Positions 1-9,309 of a DNA stretch of 64,000 nucleotides are shown in pieces (the stretch's first letter is position 1; every line of letters starts with the position of its first letter). Under the pieces are notes generated by a model. The model ran no database searches. It was not told where the DNA came from and saw only the letters and a program-made list of their open reading frames with translations. This stretch comes from Candidatus Altimarinota bacterium (GTDB lineage Bacteria > Patescibacteriota > Gracilibacteria > BD1-5 > UBA2023), in NCBI GenBank assembly GCA_028713325.1, contig JAQTON010000003.1:105368-169367 (forward strand), given 5' to 3'. The translations under genes and the position numbers were made by a program.

Positions 1-143
1 GTATGGTTGCCATGAAAAATGCAAAAGATAGTGCGACGAAGAAGGTTTCCGCACTGACTCTCAGTTACAACAAAGCTCGTCAGGCAAGCATTACGAAGGA
101 AGTATCGGAAATCGTGAGCGGAGTCGAGAGTATGAAAGAATAG
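1..143 (+). CDS. atpG: ATP synthase F1 gamma subunit, C-terminal end (partial)
   Basis: Only the last ~47 codons are inside the window; the start lies upstream. The tail carries the family's C-terminal helix pattern [21 protein letters not shown], close to the usual LT..YN..RQA.ITKE..EIV of the gamma subunit, the rotor stalk that couples proton flow through Fo to ATP synthesis in F1. It ends in TAG. An ATG at base 3 is internal to the protein. The following STAS gene starts 23 bases later. Family assignment rests on this short tail, but the motif is characteristic. Confidence 0.85.
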   Translation, partial: MVAMKNAKDSATKKVSALTLSYNKARQASITKEVSEIVSGVESMKE

Positions 144-166
144 TTATTTTTTCACCATATAGGATT

Positions 167-523
167 ATGGTCACGGATATAATAGTAAGCTATGCAAAGG
201 AAAGAAATTTTTCTTCCCTGACTTTCACATGAAAAATAAATCAAACGGAAATTGCAGAGAATTTTTCGGAGGCATATGAATTGATAGGCAATCTCAAGAA
301 GATTGTCCTCCTGTTTGATCTCTCTGGTATTGAGTATATCAACTCGGGGTTTATCGGAAATGTTGCGGAACTTTATGCCGATATCGAAGAAAATGGGGGA
401 AAGATGGTAATTCTAGGAAATCCCGTTATCAATGATACGTTTGATCTCGTCGGATTCGGGGAATTTGTTCGGATTTTTGATACCCGAAAAAAAGCGATCA
501 ATGAACTGCGTCTTTCTGTATAA
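167..523 (+). CDS. STAS-domain protein (anti-sigma factor antagonist-like)
   Basis: 118 residues. The frame is open from ATG 167 only if the TGA at 230 is read as Gly (FTGKIN). It has the STAS layout: an N-terminal strand, the central VLLFDLSGIEYINSGFIG segment (residues ~48-65) that corresponds to the phosphorylatable loop of SpoIIAA/RsbV proteins, and a helix ending in the C-terminal strand. Such proteins usually bind a partner anti-sigma factor or kinase. No partner gene is adjacent, so the pathway is unknown. AGGA at 161-164 is a possible ribosome site. A start at TTG 281 would remove the first half of the fold and is rejected. Confidence 0.75.
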
Positions 524-559
524 ATTACGGTGTTTAGTTCACTTTATAGACTTATTTTT

Positions 560-967
560 ATGAAACTAATCATCTACACCGATGGTGGAGCACGCAATAA
601 TCCGGGTCCTGCGGGAATCGGAGTTTTTATCACGAATGCAAACGGGAAAGCCTTGGAGAGACGACATAAATATCTCGGGATTGCAACCAATAACCAGGCG
701 GAGTACCAGGGAGCACTCCACGGAATCCGTCGCGGGATAGAGCTCGGAGCGACCGAGATAGAGCTTCGGATGGATAGTAAGCTGGTTATCGAGCAACTTT
801 CCGGTAATTTTAAGATTAAAAATTCCGAGCTCAAAATCATCTTTCGGGAAATTCAGGATTTATTGGAATCTTGGTGCGGAAAGATACAACATATTCATAT
901 CCGTCGCGAATTTAACGCGGAGGCAGATAGACTCTCAAATGTCGCGATGGATGAAGGAACAAGGTAG
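560..967 (+). CDS. rnhA: Ribonuclease HI family protein
   Basis: 135 residues; cleaves the RNA strand of RNA-DNA hybrids. Begins MKLIIYTDGGARNNPGPAG with the first catalytic Asp in YTDGG, followed by the Glu in NQAEYQG, the Asp in RMDSK and the final Asp in FNAEADRLSN, so the full DEDD set is visible. The start is placed at ATG 560 because the fold begins right there; an in-frame upstream start at 530 would add ten residues. No UGA codons. A hairpin terminator follows the stop. Confidence 0.9.
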   Translation: MKLIIYTDGGARNNPGPAGIGVFITNANGKALERRHKYLGIATNNQAEYQGALHGIRRGIELGATEIELRMDSKLVIEQLSGNFKIKNSELKIIFREIQDLLESWCGKIQHIHIRREFNAEADRLSNVAMDEGTR

Positions 968-970
968 GAA

Positions 971-1000
971 AAAGACCGTCATAGACGGTCTTTAAATTTT
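971..1000. terminator. Intrinsic terminator, probably bidirectional
   Basis: Ten-bp perfect stem (971-980 with 984-993) with a three-base loop; A-rich on one side and T-rich on the other. It separates the RNase H gene from a small minus-strand gene. Confidence 0.8.
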
Positions 1001-1019
1001 TTAGCCTCTCGGTTTGTTT

Positions 1020-1166
1020 TTACCGATGAGGGCAGTGTGGACACGGGGGCATGGGGCAATTAATTTTCCCCCCAGGACCACGAGTGATTTCGGTGGTGCC
1101 ACAAGTCAGTGGTTTTTTCTGCTTGTGATTGTTTATTTGTATCGGTACTATTCTTCGTCCAGCCAT
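1020..1166 (-). CDS. 48-residue Cys-rich small protein, function unknown
   Basis: Reads MAGRRIVPIQINN... and ends PPCPHCPHR before TAA. Four cysteines (22, 37, 42, 45) and two histidines, with a C-terminal C-P-H-C-P-H, suggest a small metal-binding module, but no family is recognised. Support for it being real: AGGGAG seven bases before ATG, a good promoter upstream (TTGCAA and TATAAA 16 bp apart at 1213-1240), and a terminator after the stop. Too short for most gene finders. Confidence 0.55.
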   Translation of the reverse strand: MAGRRIVPIQINNHKQKKPLTCGTTEITRGPGGKINCPMPPCPHCPHR

Positions 1167-1212
1167 GATCTAATCTCCCTTTTTTGTTTGTACACGAAAT
1201 CCGTGCTGCATA

Positions 1213-1240
1213 TTTATAGACAATTTTCTTTTTTTTGCAA
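1213..1240 (-). promoter_or_regulatory. Promoter of the 48-residue Cys-rich protein
   Basis: On the minus strand, TTGCAA (1235-1240) and TATAAA (1213-1218) are separated by 16 bp, about 45 bases upstream of the small gene's start. Confidence 0.6.
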
Positions 1241-1267
1241 ATTTTTTTGTAATTTCCAATAAACATT

Positions 1268-1294
1268 TTGTAAATTCTCCCACCTCTGTATAAT
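1268..1294 (+). promoter_or_regulatory. Promoter of rnpB
   Basis: TATAAT at 1289-1294 ends six bases before the first paired base of the RNase P RNA; TTGTAA at 1268-1273 is a weak -35 with 15 bp spacing. Confidence 0.6.
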
Positions 1295-1300
1295 ACCAGT

Positions 1301-1676
1301 CTCTTCTTTCGGAGGGACATACGCCGAGAGTGTAAACTCTCAGAGGAAAGTCCGGACACTACTGAGATAGTATGGCAGATAACGTCTGCGGCTTCGGGAT
1401 ATATATGAAACCAGGAGTACGGAAAGTACCACAGAGACGATACTAATTCCGAGAAATCGGGATGAAAGGTGAAAAGTCCGCCTGAGGCGGATGTAATTAT
1501 TCTTCGGAATAATTATGTGGCAAACCCCATATGGTGCAAGAGGAATGGTACTCCGTTTATCTATGACGATCTCGGTCGATAAACGGAGTATACCTCGCTA
1601 GAGAGTGCGGGCGACCGTACTACGAGATAGATGTATGTCGAGACACAGAATCCGGCTTACTACCCGAAAGAAGAGA
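1301..1676 (+). ncRNA. rnpB: RNase P RNA, catalytic subunit (bacterial class A-like)
   Basis: About 376 nt. It contains the near-universal GAGGAAAGTCCGGAC block (1340-1355) and the 3' block ACAGAATCCGGCTTA (1645-1659), which form the core and the P4 helix. The ends close as helix P1: CTCTTCTTTCGG (1301-1312) pairs perfectly with CCGAAAGAAGAG (1664-1675). Inner hairpins are also evident, for example the complementary arms at 1550-1562 and 1576-1590. It matures tRNA 5' ends. Lies between a divergent small gene and adk. Confidence 0.95.
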
Positions 1677-1697
1677 TTTTAAAATAATAATATTTCT

Positions 1698-2318
1698 ATG
1701 AATATCCTCCTTGTTTGAATCCAATGATCGGGAAAATGAACCCAAGCTCGAAAAATTGCTGCCGATTACGGGTACAGTTTTTTCGAGATGGGGCAGAAGC
1801 TTCGAAATTTCTCGGAATTGGATCATCCTCGATCTCGTGAAGTAAAATCGTATATGGAGCAAGGGAAGTTGGTTCCAGATGACCTTATTACCACTATGCT
1901 CGAACACTATCGCGATACGCACGGGAGTGATAAAATCCTCTTTGACGGAATCCCACGATCGAGTGCACAAAAAGCTCTCTTCGATGCGGTATTTCCGAAT
2001 TATTTTGTGGTATTTCTCGATCTCAAACGAGAACAGGCCATCGAACGGCTCGCGGGACGCAAGATCGACCCGTCTACGGGCGAGAGTTTTTCGGCGGATT
2101 TTGCCGGGTCGTTCAGTCCTTTTACCGGACAGAAACTCATCAAACGACCAGATGACACTCCCGAAGCGGTGGCGAAACGAATCGAGATTTTCTACGATAA
2201 TACCCTTCCGCTTTTGGCTCTCTGGGCACAGGAAGGGAAGCGGGTGTATACTATCGATGCGTCAAAGGATATAGAAACGGTGTATGAACAGATTAAAGTG
2301 GTTTTATCAGCGTATTAA
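1698..2318 (+). CDS. adk: Adenylate kinase
   Basis: 206 residues; interconverts ATP + AMP and 2 ADP. The P-loop is GIQGSGKGTQA at residues 7-17, and glycines 7, 10 and 14 are encoded by TGA, which is the cleanest demonstration of UGA=Gly in the window. Other landmarks: LFDGIPRS (AMP-binding, ~residue 81), the arginine in GRKIDP and a short LID segment ~110-145 without zinc cysteines. With UGA as stop only a headless fragment from 1788 would be called. Ends TAA; a small membrane-protein gene follows after 24 bases. Confidence 0.95.
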
Positions 2319-2342
2319 TTTTACTTTTTTATTACTTTTTCT

Positions 2343-2681
2343 ATGAATAATTGGCTTCGTTCCCAGAGTGTACTCTTTTATGCGGTAATACTCAGTGCTA
2401 TTATCGAAATATTCGAAGTAATACGAGGATCGTGTGCTGTTTGGCAACAGGAATTCCTTCTTCTCGCCATCATAGGAACTATGAGTTTTTCCGTTCGGAA
2501 TCGGAGAATTTCCTATCTTGCGACACTCGGACTTCTCATAATTTATGCCGTGGAATTCTATGAGCAGTTTATAGAGCTTGAGGTATGCGGATTTGCCGCA
2601 TCGGAACTCACCCCTCTTCTCATAATCGCTCTTCTATCGGCACTTTCGGTTGTAGACATGAAAGGATGGAAACGAAAATAA
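2343..2681 (+). CDS. Small multi-pass membrane protein, unknown
   Basis: 112 residues with about four hydrophobic segments (roughly 8-25, 37-52, 58-72, 90-106) joined by short charged loops and a basic C-terminus KGWKRK. No recognised motif. Starts 24 bases after adk and is followed by a hairpin terminator, so it is probably co-transcribed with adk. Confidence 0.6.
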   Translation: MNNWLRSQSVLFYAVILSAIIEIFEVIRGSCAVWQQEFLLLAIIGTMSFSVRNRRISYLATLGLLIIYAVEFYEQFIELEVCGFAASELTPLLIIALLSALSVVDMKGWKRK

Positions 2682-2691
2682 TGAAAATAAA

Positions 2692-2722
2692 AAGAGCATA
2701 CTGCGAAGTATGCTCTTGATTG
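2692..2722. terminator. Intrinsic terminator
   Basis: Ten-bp stem 2692-2701/2708-2717 with loop TGCGAA, between the adk operon and a convergent 33-residue gene. A-rich on the left side. Confidence 0.7.
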
Positions 2723-2735
2723 ATCTTCCCTAGCC

Positions 2736-2837
2736 CTATTTGGACTTGGATTGCAGGTTGCTGCTGTGAAGAGGACAATCCGTGCGATGTCCTTTACTGC
2801 CTTTGCAACGTATACAAGGTTTTTGCTTCTTTGCCAT
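2736..2837 (-). CDS. 33-residue CCHC zinc-knuckle-like peptide
   Basis: Starts MAKKQKPCIRCKGSKGHRTDC. The spacing is C-x2-C-x5-H-x3-C, a near match to the CCHC zinc knuckle (C-x2-C-x4-H-x4-C) of nucleic-acid-binding proteins; the remainder is basic and serine-rich. A perfect GGAGG sits five bases before ATG and a strong promoter (TTGACA, 16 bp, TATTAT) lies upstream, so it is very probably expressed. Function unknown; RNA binding is an inference from the motif and charge. Confidence 0.6.
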   Translation of the reverse strand: MAKKQKPCIRCKGSKGHRTDCPLHSSNLQSKSK

Positions 2838-2894
2838 GATGGCCTCCATTGATTGATTTATTTTTCGTGGCACTATGGTGAAACCACGACGGAG

Positions 2895-2922
2895 ATAATA
2901 TGAAAATAAAAAGCAATGTCAA
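2895..2922 (-). promoter_or_regulatory. Strong promoter of the zinc-knuckle peptide
   Basis: Minus strand: consensus TTGACA (2917-2922), 16 bp, TATTAT (2895-2900), about 58 bases upstream of the start codon. Confidence 0.7.
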
Positions 2923-2950
2923 GACAATTTGTAAAAACTACTCATAGTAT

Positions 2951-4012
2951 ATGTTTTTTTATCTCCACATCCCGTTTTGTCGCCAAAAGTGCTTGTACTG
3001 TAAATTCGCACTCACGCCGAAATTTGACGAACTCAAAATTCGCACCTATATTGATGCTCTGAAGAGAGAGATAGAAGGTTTTTTCATTTCTCATCCAGAT
3101 ACACTCATCGAAACCATTTATTTCGGCGGGGGAACGCCTTCTGTTTTGACGAGCGGACAGATATCGGAAATCATCGAGGTGTTCCGGGAACAAAAGGGGT
3201 TTGCGAATGTATTCGAAATTACTCTGGAATCTAACCCCGAAGACATCACGGGCGAATATCTCGATGCTCTTTCAGAGCTTTGAGTGAATCGGTTGAGTCT
3301 TGGGGTTCAGACTCTGAACGGCGAATCGCTCCGTGTGGTCGGGCGAGCGGATTCGAATGAATCCATTTTCCGAGCACTCGATACTATCGCAAAATGTTCG
3401 ATAGAGAATATTTCCATCGATCTCATCGCGGGGCTTCCCGGTACCGTAATCGGGCAAACAGTTTCGGATTTGACCGAGATTTTTTCCTGTATCACGCCGA
3501 AGCACGTGAGTATCTATATGCTCGAGGACGAATCATATCCTCTGAGCTGGAAACCGCACCTGCCGAGCGAGGAAATAGTTCGAAGCGAGTACTTATCGGG
3601 AATGGAATGGTTACAATCAAAAGGATTTCATCGGTACGAACTCTCTAATTTCGCAGAACCCTGATTTGAATCGAGGCATAACCGGTCGTACTGGAATCAC
3701 TCGAATTATCGTGGCTTCTGACTCTCTTCGGCAAGTTTCGTCGGAGGAGAGAGGTTTATTAACAGTCCATCATTCAGCGGGTATTATCGAGGCGAAAAAC
3801 AATCTGAAGGGATATTGTCGCCCGAATCGCTTCGCATCGAACGGATTATGTTCGGACTCAGAACCTCCGGCGTGTCCTTGGATGAGTTCGATACCGTGAG
3901 TACAGTCGAGAAATTTCAGAGAGAATGACTCCTTAAAGTGCGGGAAAACAGAGTTTTTCCAACTTCGACTTGAATTTTTTTGATTGACCATATAATGGGC
4001 GAGCTTATATAG
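2951..4012 (+). CDS. hemW: HemW-like radical SAM protein (heme chaperone family)
   Basis: 353 residues. Radical SAM cluster motif C-x3-C-x2-C at residues 10-17 (FCRQKCLYC), then YFGGGTPS, the SNPE region, GVNRLSLGVQ and the C-terminal HNRSYW/YRGFG block typical of HemW. Five in-frame TGA codons, for example 3281 (codon 111, the Gly of GVNRLSLG) and 3662, must be Gly for the protein to be whole. HemW-family proteins carry heme or act near cytochrome assembly; coproporphyrinogen oxidase activity is not expected. Ends TAG nine bases before tRNA-Thr. Confidence 0.9.
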
Positions 4013-4020
4013 CTTTATAA

Positions 4021-4096
<76 letters not shown>

Positions 4097-4105
4097 GTGA
4101 AAAAC

Positions 4106-4138
4106 AAAATCCCCTTCGTAACGAAGGGGATTTTTTTG
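4106..4138 (+). terminator. Intrinsic terminator after tRNA-Thr
   Basis: Thirteen-bp stem (4106-4118/4122-4134), loop TAA, followed by a T run. The stem core ATCCCCTTCG recurs in the terminator at 28353. Confidence 0.9.
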
Positions 4139-4152
4139 TTGTGCATATTTTT

Positions 4153-6549
4153 CTATTTCAGCTCCACGCTTCCTATTTTCTCATATTTTTGTTCTATGTC
4201 ATTCGCCTGGATTTTATTATTACTTACGGTGACGAGGGTATTGTCGAGATAGAGGTTGCGAATGACGAAGTCATTGGAGAAATTCCAGAGCTGATTTGAA
4301 AGATATTCGCCGATTGGGGAATCCGTATAACAGTACGGTGGTACATAGGATTGTGAGGGAGTGGTGCAGTATTCTCCATTGCCGATGATAGTCCTACAAA
4401 CAGGCTCGCTACTTACCACATATTTTTTGCACTCTTCCAATCGTTTTGCTTCCAACCCCGTTGTATTTATATGTGAGATGCGAGACTGTTCTTTTACTCC
4501 ATTTGCTCAGTCGATGCTGAGAACAATTGTTCCCTGCCAAGCGTCTTTGTTTCTATACGGTTCATTTATATCACCAGCATTCGTCATAAGGGTTGCCGGC
4601 ATAAAGAGCAAATTCTTTTTTGCATACCAAGTAAAGAGTCTCGGATTATGAAGCACATCCGAACTTGATCAGAGATCTCCGAGAGTGAGAGTCGAGAGTT
4701 GTTTCGGATTCGCTACATCCCCGACATCATAGAGGTCTACCTTAATTCCTGCATTCTGCGTTCCACCCCACTGATTGGTTTTGGTATCGTATCCGATTCC
4801 GATGAGATGGGTCGCATCATAGGGGTGAAGATAGGTTGAATATCCGGGAATCTTCAATTCTCCGAGTATTTTCGGGTTTTTACTGTCCGAGAGATCGATC
4901 GTAAAGAGCGGATCGATTTGTTGAAATGTTACGAGGTAGAGGCGGTTTCCGATGAATCGTGAGCTCTGAAAGGTTTCATCCTTTCCGATATTTTGAAGCT
5001 TTCCAAGTATCTGAAGTTTCGGATCGAGCACGAAAAGTTCGGTGGATCGACTCGGGTAGTTATGACTTGTCACGATTCGAAAATTAAGAGTCGCACTATC
5101 CTCATCCATGGAGTACTGGTTCAGGGGAGATCCTGGAATGACGGTGGATGCTACATAGGAAGTAGTATCGTCTTTCACTGAAAGCTTGTGAATGAGGGTA
5201 TTTTCTCCTCGATAGTAGTACGGCATAATACACTTCATAAGAGGACCACATCGGAAATCATAGCTCGTTGTGAGATGGGAAGTGATATAAAGACTCGAGA
5301 GACTCATATGAATCTGGTTCACATCCCCGAAAAGCACTTTTGTCTTGGTTTCTTTCGTCGCATCCTCCGTGTCGATAATGGAAAGAGTTACGAGACTCGG
5401 AGTGAAATCAAATTTTTTCATCGTCTCCGCATCGGGAAGCACATATTCTATGTTCGCACAGGTAGTATTGTCTTTTCTGGTCAAATTATAGGGATACAGC
5501 TTTCCATTGAGGTAAAAGTTTTTCTCACTCGCTATGCTGGTTTTGCGTAATTCTACCTTAAGCGGCTTGACAGTGGATCCGATAAAATCGGCATTGAACT
5601 TTCCCTCATTCATAGTTCCTATTCCTCCTTCCTGTACTCCTTCGTAATATACTTCATAAGGGAAAGAAAACGGGGAATTGGAAAGAATATAAAGATACTT
5701 TCCAATCATCCGAGATTCGACGATAGTTCCGTCGGTCTCATAGTATTTATCAATCTTGAGATTATTTACATCACTTGTATCGTAGACCACCACTACTGTT
5801 TTTACTTGTCGATTGAACCAATAACGGTATCCGTAATCGACCGTATTATACTTGGTTGAGAGGATAATAAGTTTTTTCCCGGAGAGAAAAAGTTTTGGCT
5901 CGATAAAGCTCTCGGGTATTTTAATCTTCTTTACGATAGAAAGTTCCGTTGCAGGAAAAACTTTTGCTATATAAACCGTATGATCTTTACTGTTGTAGAA
6001 ATAGAGGTATGTTCCGTCGGTTTTAATAAGCTCTGATTCATCGACTCATGCAACCTGGAGATTGGTGGTGGAAACATCTACAGCCCCCATTCCTCATTTT
6101 CCGAAATCCGCGGAAGTGGCTGTCGGAGCGGATATACCACTCGTTTGTTTTTCCATAACGGCATCTTCCATCATGATAGGACCCCCGCCTCCCCGACCGA
6201 AATACCCGCCTCCATAATATGGATGAGTACTATAATACTCTTTGATAAAGTTCTTCATTACATTTTCCATATCGTCACAACTGTTGAATTTCTTGAGTTT
6301 AAAATCTGTCGTGAGAGTTTTTGCAGCAGAATCGGTATTGTCGAGGCACTGGGGAATTCCTTCCCAGACACAAGTATTATTGGTCGTTTGTGTGTCGATA
6401 CCATCTTTTACAGTATGAGTATTACACCCGTCGGAATAGGTGGTACAAGACCCAAGATTAACATTGCGGACGATGATATCAGCTGCCTGAACTTCTGAAA
6501 CCATAATCCCAAGTGTCACTACGAGGGTTATCAAAAAAGTATATTTCAT
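4153..6549 (-). CDS. Secreted beta-propeller protein (PF09826-like)
   Basis: 798 residues once in-frame TGA codons are read as Gly; with standard code it splits into three pieces in one frame. N-terminal signal sequence MKYTFLITLVVTLGIMVSEVQA, a Gly-rich patch near residue 130 (YYGGGYFGRGGGG), then the hallmark LQVAGVDESELIKTDGTYLY that opens C-terminal beta-propeller proteins, followed by repeated blade-like stretches such as DLSDSKNPKILGELKIPGYS. Start is at the signal peptide, not the upstream Met. Follows the RlpA/CAP gene by 31 bases on the same strand, so both are probably surface proteins expressed together. Confidence 0.8.
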
Positions 6550-6580
6550 AAGAAAAAAGAAAAGAAATAAAGAATCTTTA

Positions 6581-8647
6581 TTATTCTCCAAATACCTGCG
6601 TGTAGTATACTTGTCCATCCTTTACGACATAGCCAATTCCTATATTTTTCCAATCATCAAGCATATTCGCTCGATGTCCTCCGCTATTGGCAAGACCGAT
6701 GAGGAGCACTTTGAAGCTTATATTTCCACCGGCAATATTTTCACCGATAACTCCCGCAATCATGATGTTATTGTGTTTTGCGGTTCCGTTGATTTTATTG
6801 CCATTTGAATCGGTATGCGAGAGATTATTGTGCAGAGCCATATCTTTGGACTTGATAGTGGCAAGACTATTCAAGGTATCATCGAGGGCAAGAGCGGATT
6901 TTCCAGATTTTGCACGGAGAGCATTGACGAATTTCAATGATTCGAGTGCGACAACGGAATCATCGGTGGCACTTATTTCTTTCTGTGTGCCATCATAATC
7001 GTTTGGATATACCGGAAGAACATCCCCATACACAAGGGGTCCATTATAGGCAGCGAAACCATTGTCGTAATTTACCTCTACGAGATAGAGTCCTGTCTGT
7101 TTCAATGAAAGAGTCTTTTCAAAAACCTTTCCCCGTTTCATATATTTGTCCGTATCGATGCTCGCGGCATCGAAAGTATATTTTTCTACACTTCCATCGG
7201 GAAGAATGAGAAGGATATCGCTTTTTACATTTTTTCCTTCCCGAACTATTCCGCGGATAATGAGATTTCCATTTTCTTCCATTACTGTGATATTCTCGTT
7301 TTTTTCTTCTTTGTACCCGGAAGCAAGAGTCATGGTCCTGTTAAAAATAGTGACAGGAAGGGTATAGGTATCATGGGAAAATGAAGTGGAGCTCTCTTGG
7401 GAACTTACTTCTACGGAAACCGGTTTGTTGATATCGAGAGATTTCAGTGCATCGCCCCGTATGGCGATAACTCAAAAACCCCTGTATACAAAGGTTTCCG
7501 TATCGCTTTTAATGGTAAGAGTATGAAGGTTTTTCGGAGAGAAACGGAAAAAATACGTGGATGTTAGATCGGGAAGCTCCACACGTTCTATCTCCAATTT
7601 CTCCAATTTTTCCGGAGTTTTTACCGAGGAGATAAGTTTTTTTGCAGAAAAGAGAGAATCTTCCAGAACCGTTATTTCGAGAAAAGTACTTGTATTAAAA
7701 CCTAAACCAGAAGCCAATACTATCTGGTATACTCCTGTTTCCTCCAGAGGGTAACTATATTCGAATTGTCCATTCGGTAGCTTTTTTGCACCGAGAGTGA
7801 CGCTTTTTCAAGAAGGGGATGTAAGATAGAGTATAGTATACTCGTTTCCGAGAAGTTCCTGTCAGGTGATATGAAACGTTTCATTTTTCAGATAAGTATT
7901 TGGTATGTTTGAATCCAGCGTTATTCAGAGATTCGAGAAGACGCCGGTTCGTAAGACTTCTTTTGTGTAATTTTTTGAAACAACTCCCAGAGTGTTGCGG
8001 GTTCCTTGCAGCCTCCCGCTGGAAATCTTCCCAATAGTTTCAAACGCGGTTTTGCTGAGATCGGTAACATTCGGATATCGGGAACAATTCGGACGATCAT
8101 TCGTTTTGACGATGACGGAGGTGTTGCCTTTTCCGATTTGGAGAAGGGTGTTAAAAGGGATTTCGCATACAGCGGCAGAGAAATATTCTTGCGAGAAGAG
8201 ATTTCCGTTGGAAGTTTTTCTTCCCTCAAAAATATCCGAATAATAGGTAATGTCAGTACTTTCCCCAAGGATTTCCATCCCACCTGGCACATCTTGGATT
8301 TTTTCAAGATTTGGGGGTACGGTGAGATTTTTAAGATTTTGAATAAAAATTATCGTCTCTCTGTAACCATCACGAAAAAGCTTCGCTTGTTCTTTGAGTT
8401 TCGCCGTATCGCGTTTTTTAAAAGCGGTATCGATAGAAACGAGAATTTCTCCGAGTCGGACTTTTCTCTCCTCGACGTTTTTTTTCGAATTTTCATCGAG
8501 AATCATTTTACTCGCTTTTTGCTCGATTCTCAAATTCACTTGCTCATAGGCTTTTCCCAGTACTGGATGAGAAAAACTCGGTGTCGCAGAAACGCCCTGC
8601 AAGAGGGAGAGAAAGAAAAGCGATAGGAAGAAGAGATTTTTTTTCAT
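6581..8647 (-). CDS. Exported RlpA-like DPBB + CAP (SCP) domain fusion protein
   Basis: 688 residues. Signal peptide (residues 1-22), a charged helical stretch, then a double-psi beta-barrel resembling RlpA at ~127-213 (EGRKTSNGNLF, IPFNTLLQIG, the DRPNCSR aspartate, TDLSKTAF), a long middle of predicted Ig-like strands, and a C-terminal CAP/SCP domain at ~570-688 (FVNALRAKSG, HNNLSHTD, GENIAGG, HRANMLDDWKNIGIGY). RlpA domains bind or cut bare glycan strands; CAP domains are common in secreted proteins. Three in-frame TGA joins are needed (7925, 7472 and others). The combination is unusual. Likely wall-facing; enzymatic activity is not shown by sequence. Confidence 0.8.
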
Positions 8648-8666
8648 ATGATGAAAATGAAAACCC

Positions 8667-8694
8667 ATTATATCCGAGTAAATATAAAATGCAA
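8667..8694 (-). promoter_or_regulatory. Promoter of the RlpA/CAP - beta-propeller operon
   Basis: Minus strand TTGCAT (8689-8694), 16 bp, TATAAT (8667-8672), 20 bases before the start codon. Confidence 0.65.
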
Positions 8695-8802
8695 ATGGAA
8701 TAATATTCGTCTTCTGGAATTCCCGAGTTTCCCTATATTTTTAGCTCCATTCGTTAAAAAATTCGATTCTGAAAACCGGTTAGTATGACGAGGATGATAC
8801 TT

Positions 8803-9243
8803 TTAAAAGATGGCTGTTTTTATAGAGTGCAATATGTTCGATACTCTTTTTCTGATGGTGAGGATCTCTGTCATTACGCCTGATCAGAGTTTTCCGTAAA
8901 ATTCGTGGGCGAATGCCTTCCAGTTGTTATTTTCTAAACAGTTTTTCAGAAAAAGCGTAAGCTTTCCTCCCCCGTTTAAAACCAGTTCAATTATCTGAAA
9001 AGTGGAATCATCGAGATAGTGTATCATGCCCGACATATAGTGTGCCTTAATTTTTTTGGTGGTTTTTCCTCGCATATCGATTCCCGTATTTCCCCAAGAA
9101 AGAGCCTTGTATACTCATGCCTTTGCTCGATCAATCACCAATCTCATCTCCTCGGTAACGGAGCGTTTAATAATCCTTCATTGCTCGTAACAAGAAATGG
9201 TATCAGGGATTTTTTCTCCGGAAAGGACTCCTACATAACTCAT
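8803..9243 (-). CDS. 146-residue hypothetical protein
   Basis: Open from ATG 9243 to TAA 8803 with TGA as Gly at 9178, 9115 and 8884. Starts MSYVGVLSGEKIPDTISCYE. The stretch ENNNWKAFAHEFYGKLGSG faintly recalls the end of N-acetylmuramidase-type domains (kdWaaFA..YNG), but catalytic residues are not evident, so no function is claimed. Possible promoter TTGATT-16-TATATA just upstream. Sits alone between the dprA run and the surface-protein operon. Confidence 0.55.
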
Positions 9244-9309
9244 ATTTAAAAATGCTTATCATATATAATAGGATGCCATTTATAATCAAAAATACTTTTA
9301 TGTCAAAAA

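Noticed and set aside
1060..1359. 99-codon minus-strand frame across the start of rnpB
   Set aside because: It overlaps the RNase P RNA and the small Cys-rich gene's promoter; low-complexity Lys-rich translation.
2951..4012. Apparent frameshifted or pseudogene copies of hemW, adk, tilS, dprA, gnd and others
   Set aside because: All interruptions are TGA in the same frame at glycine positions; reading TGA as Gly restores intact genes.
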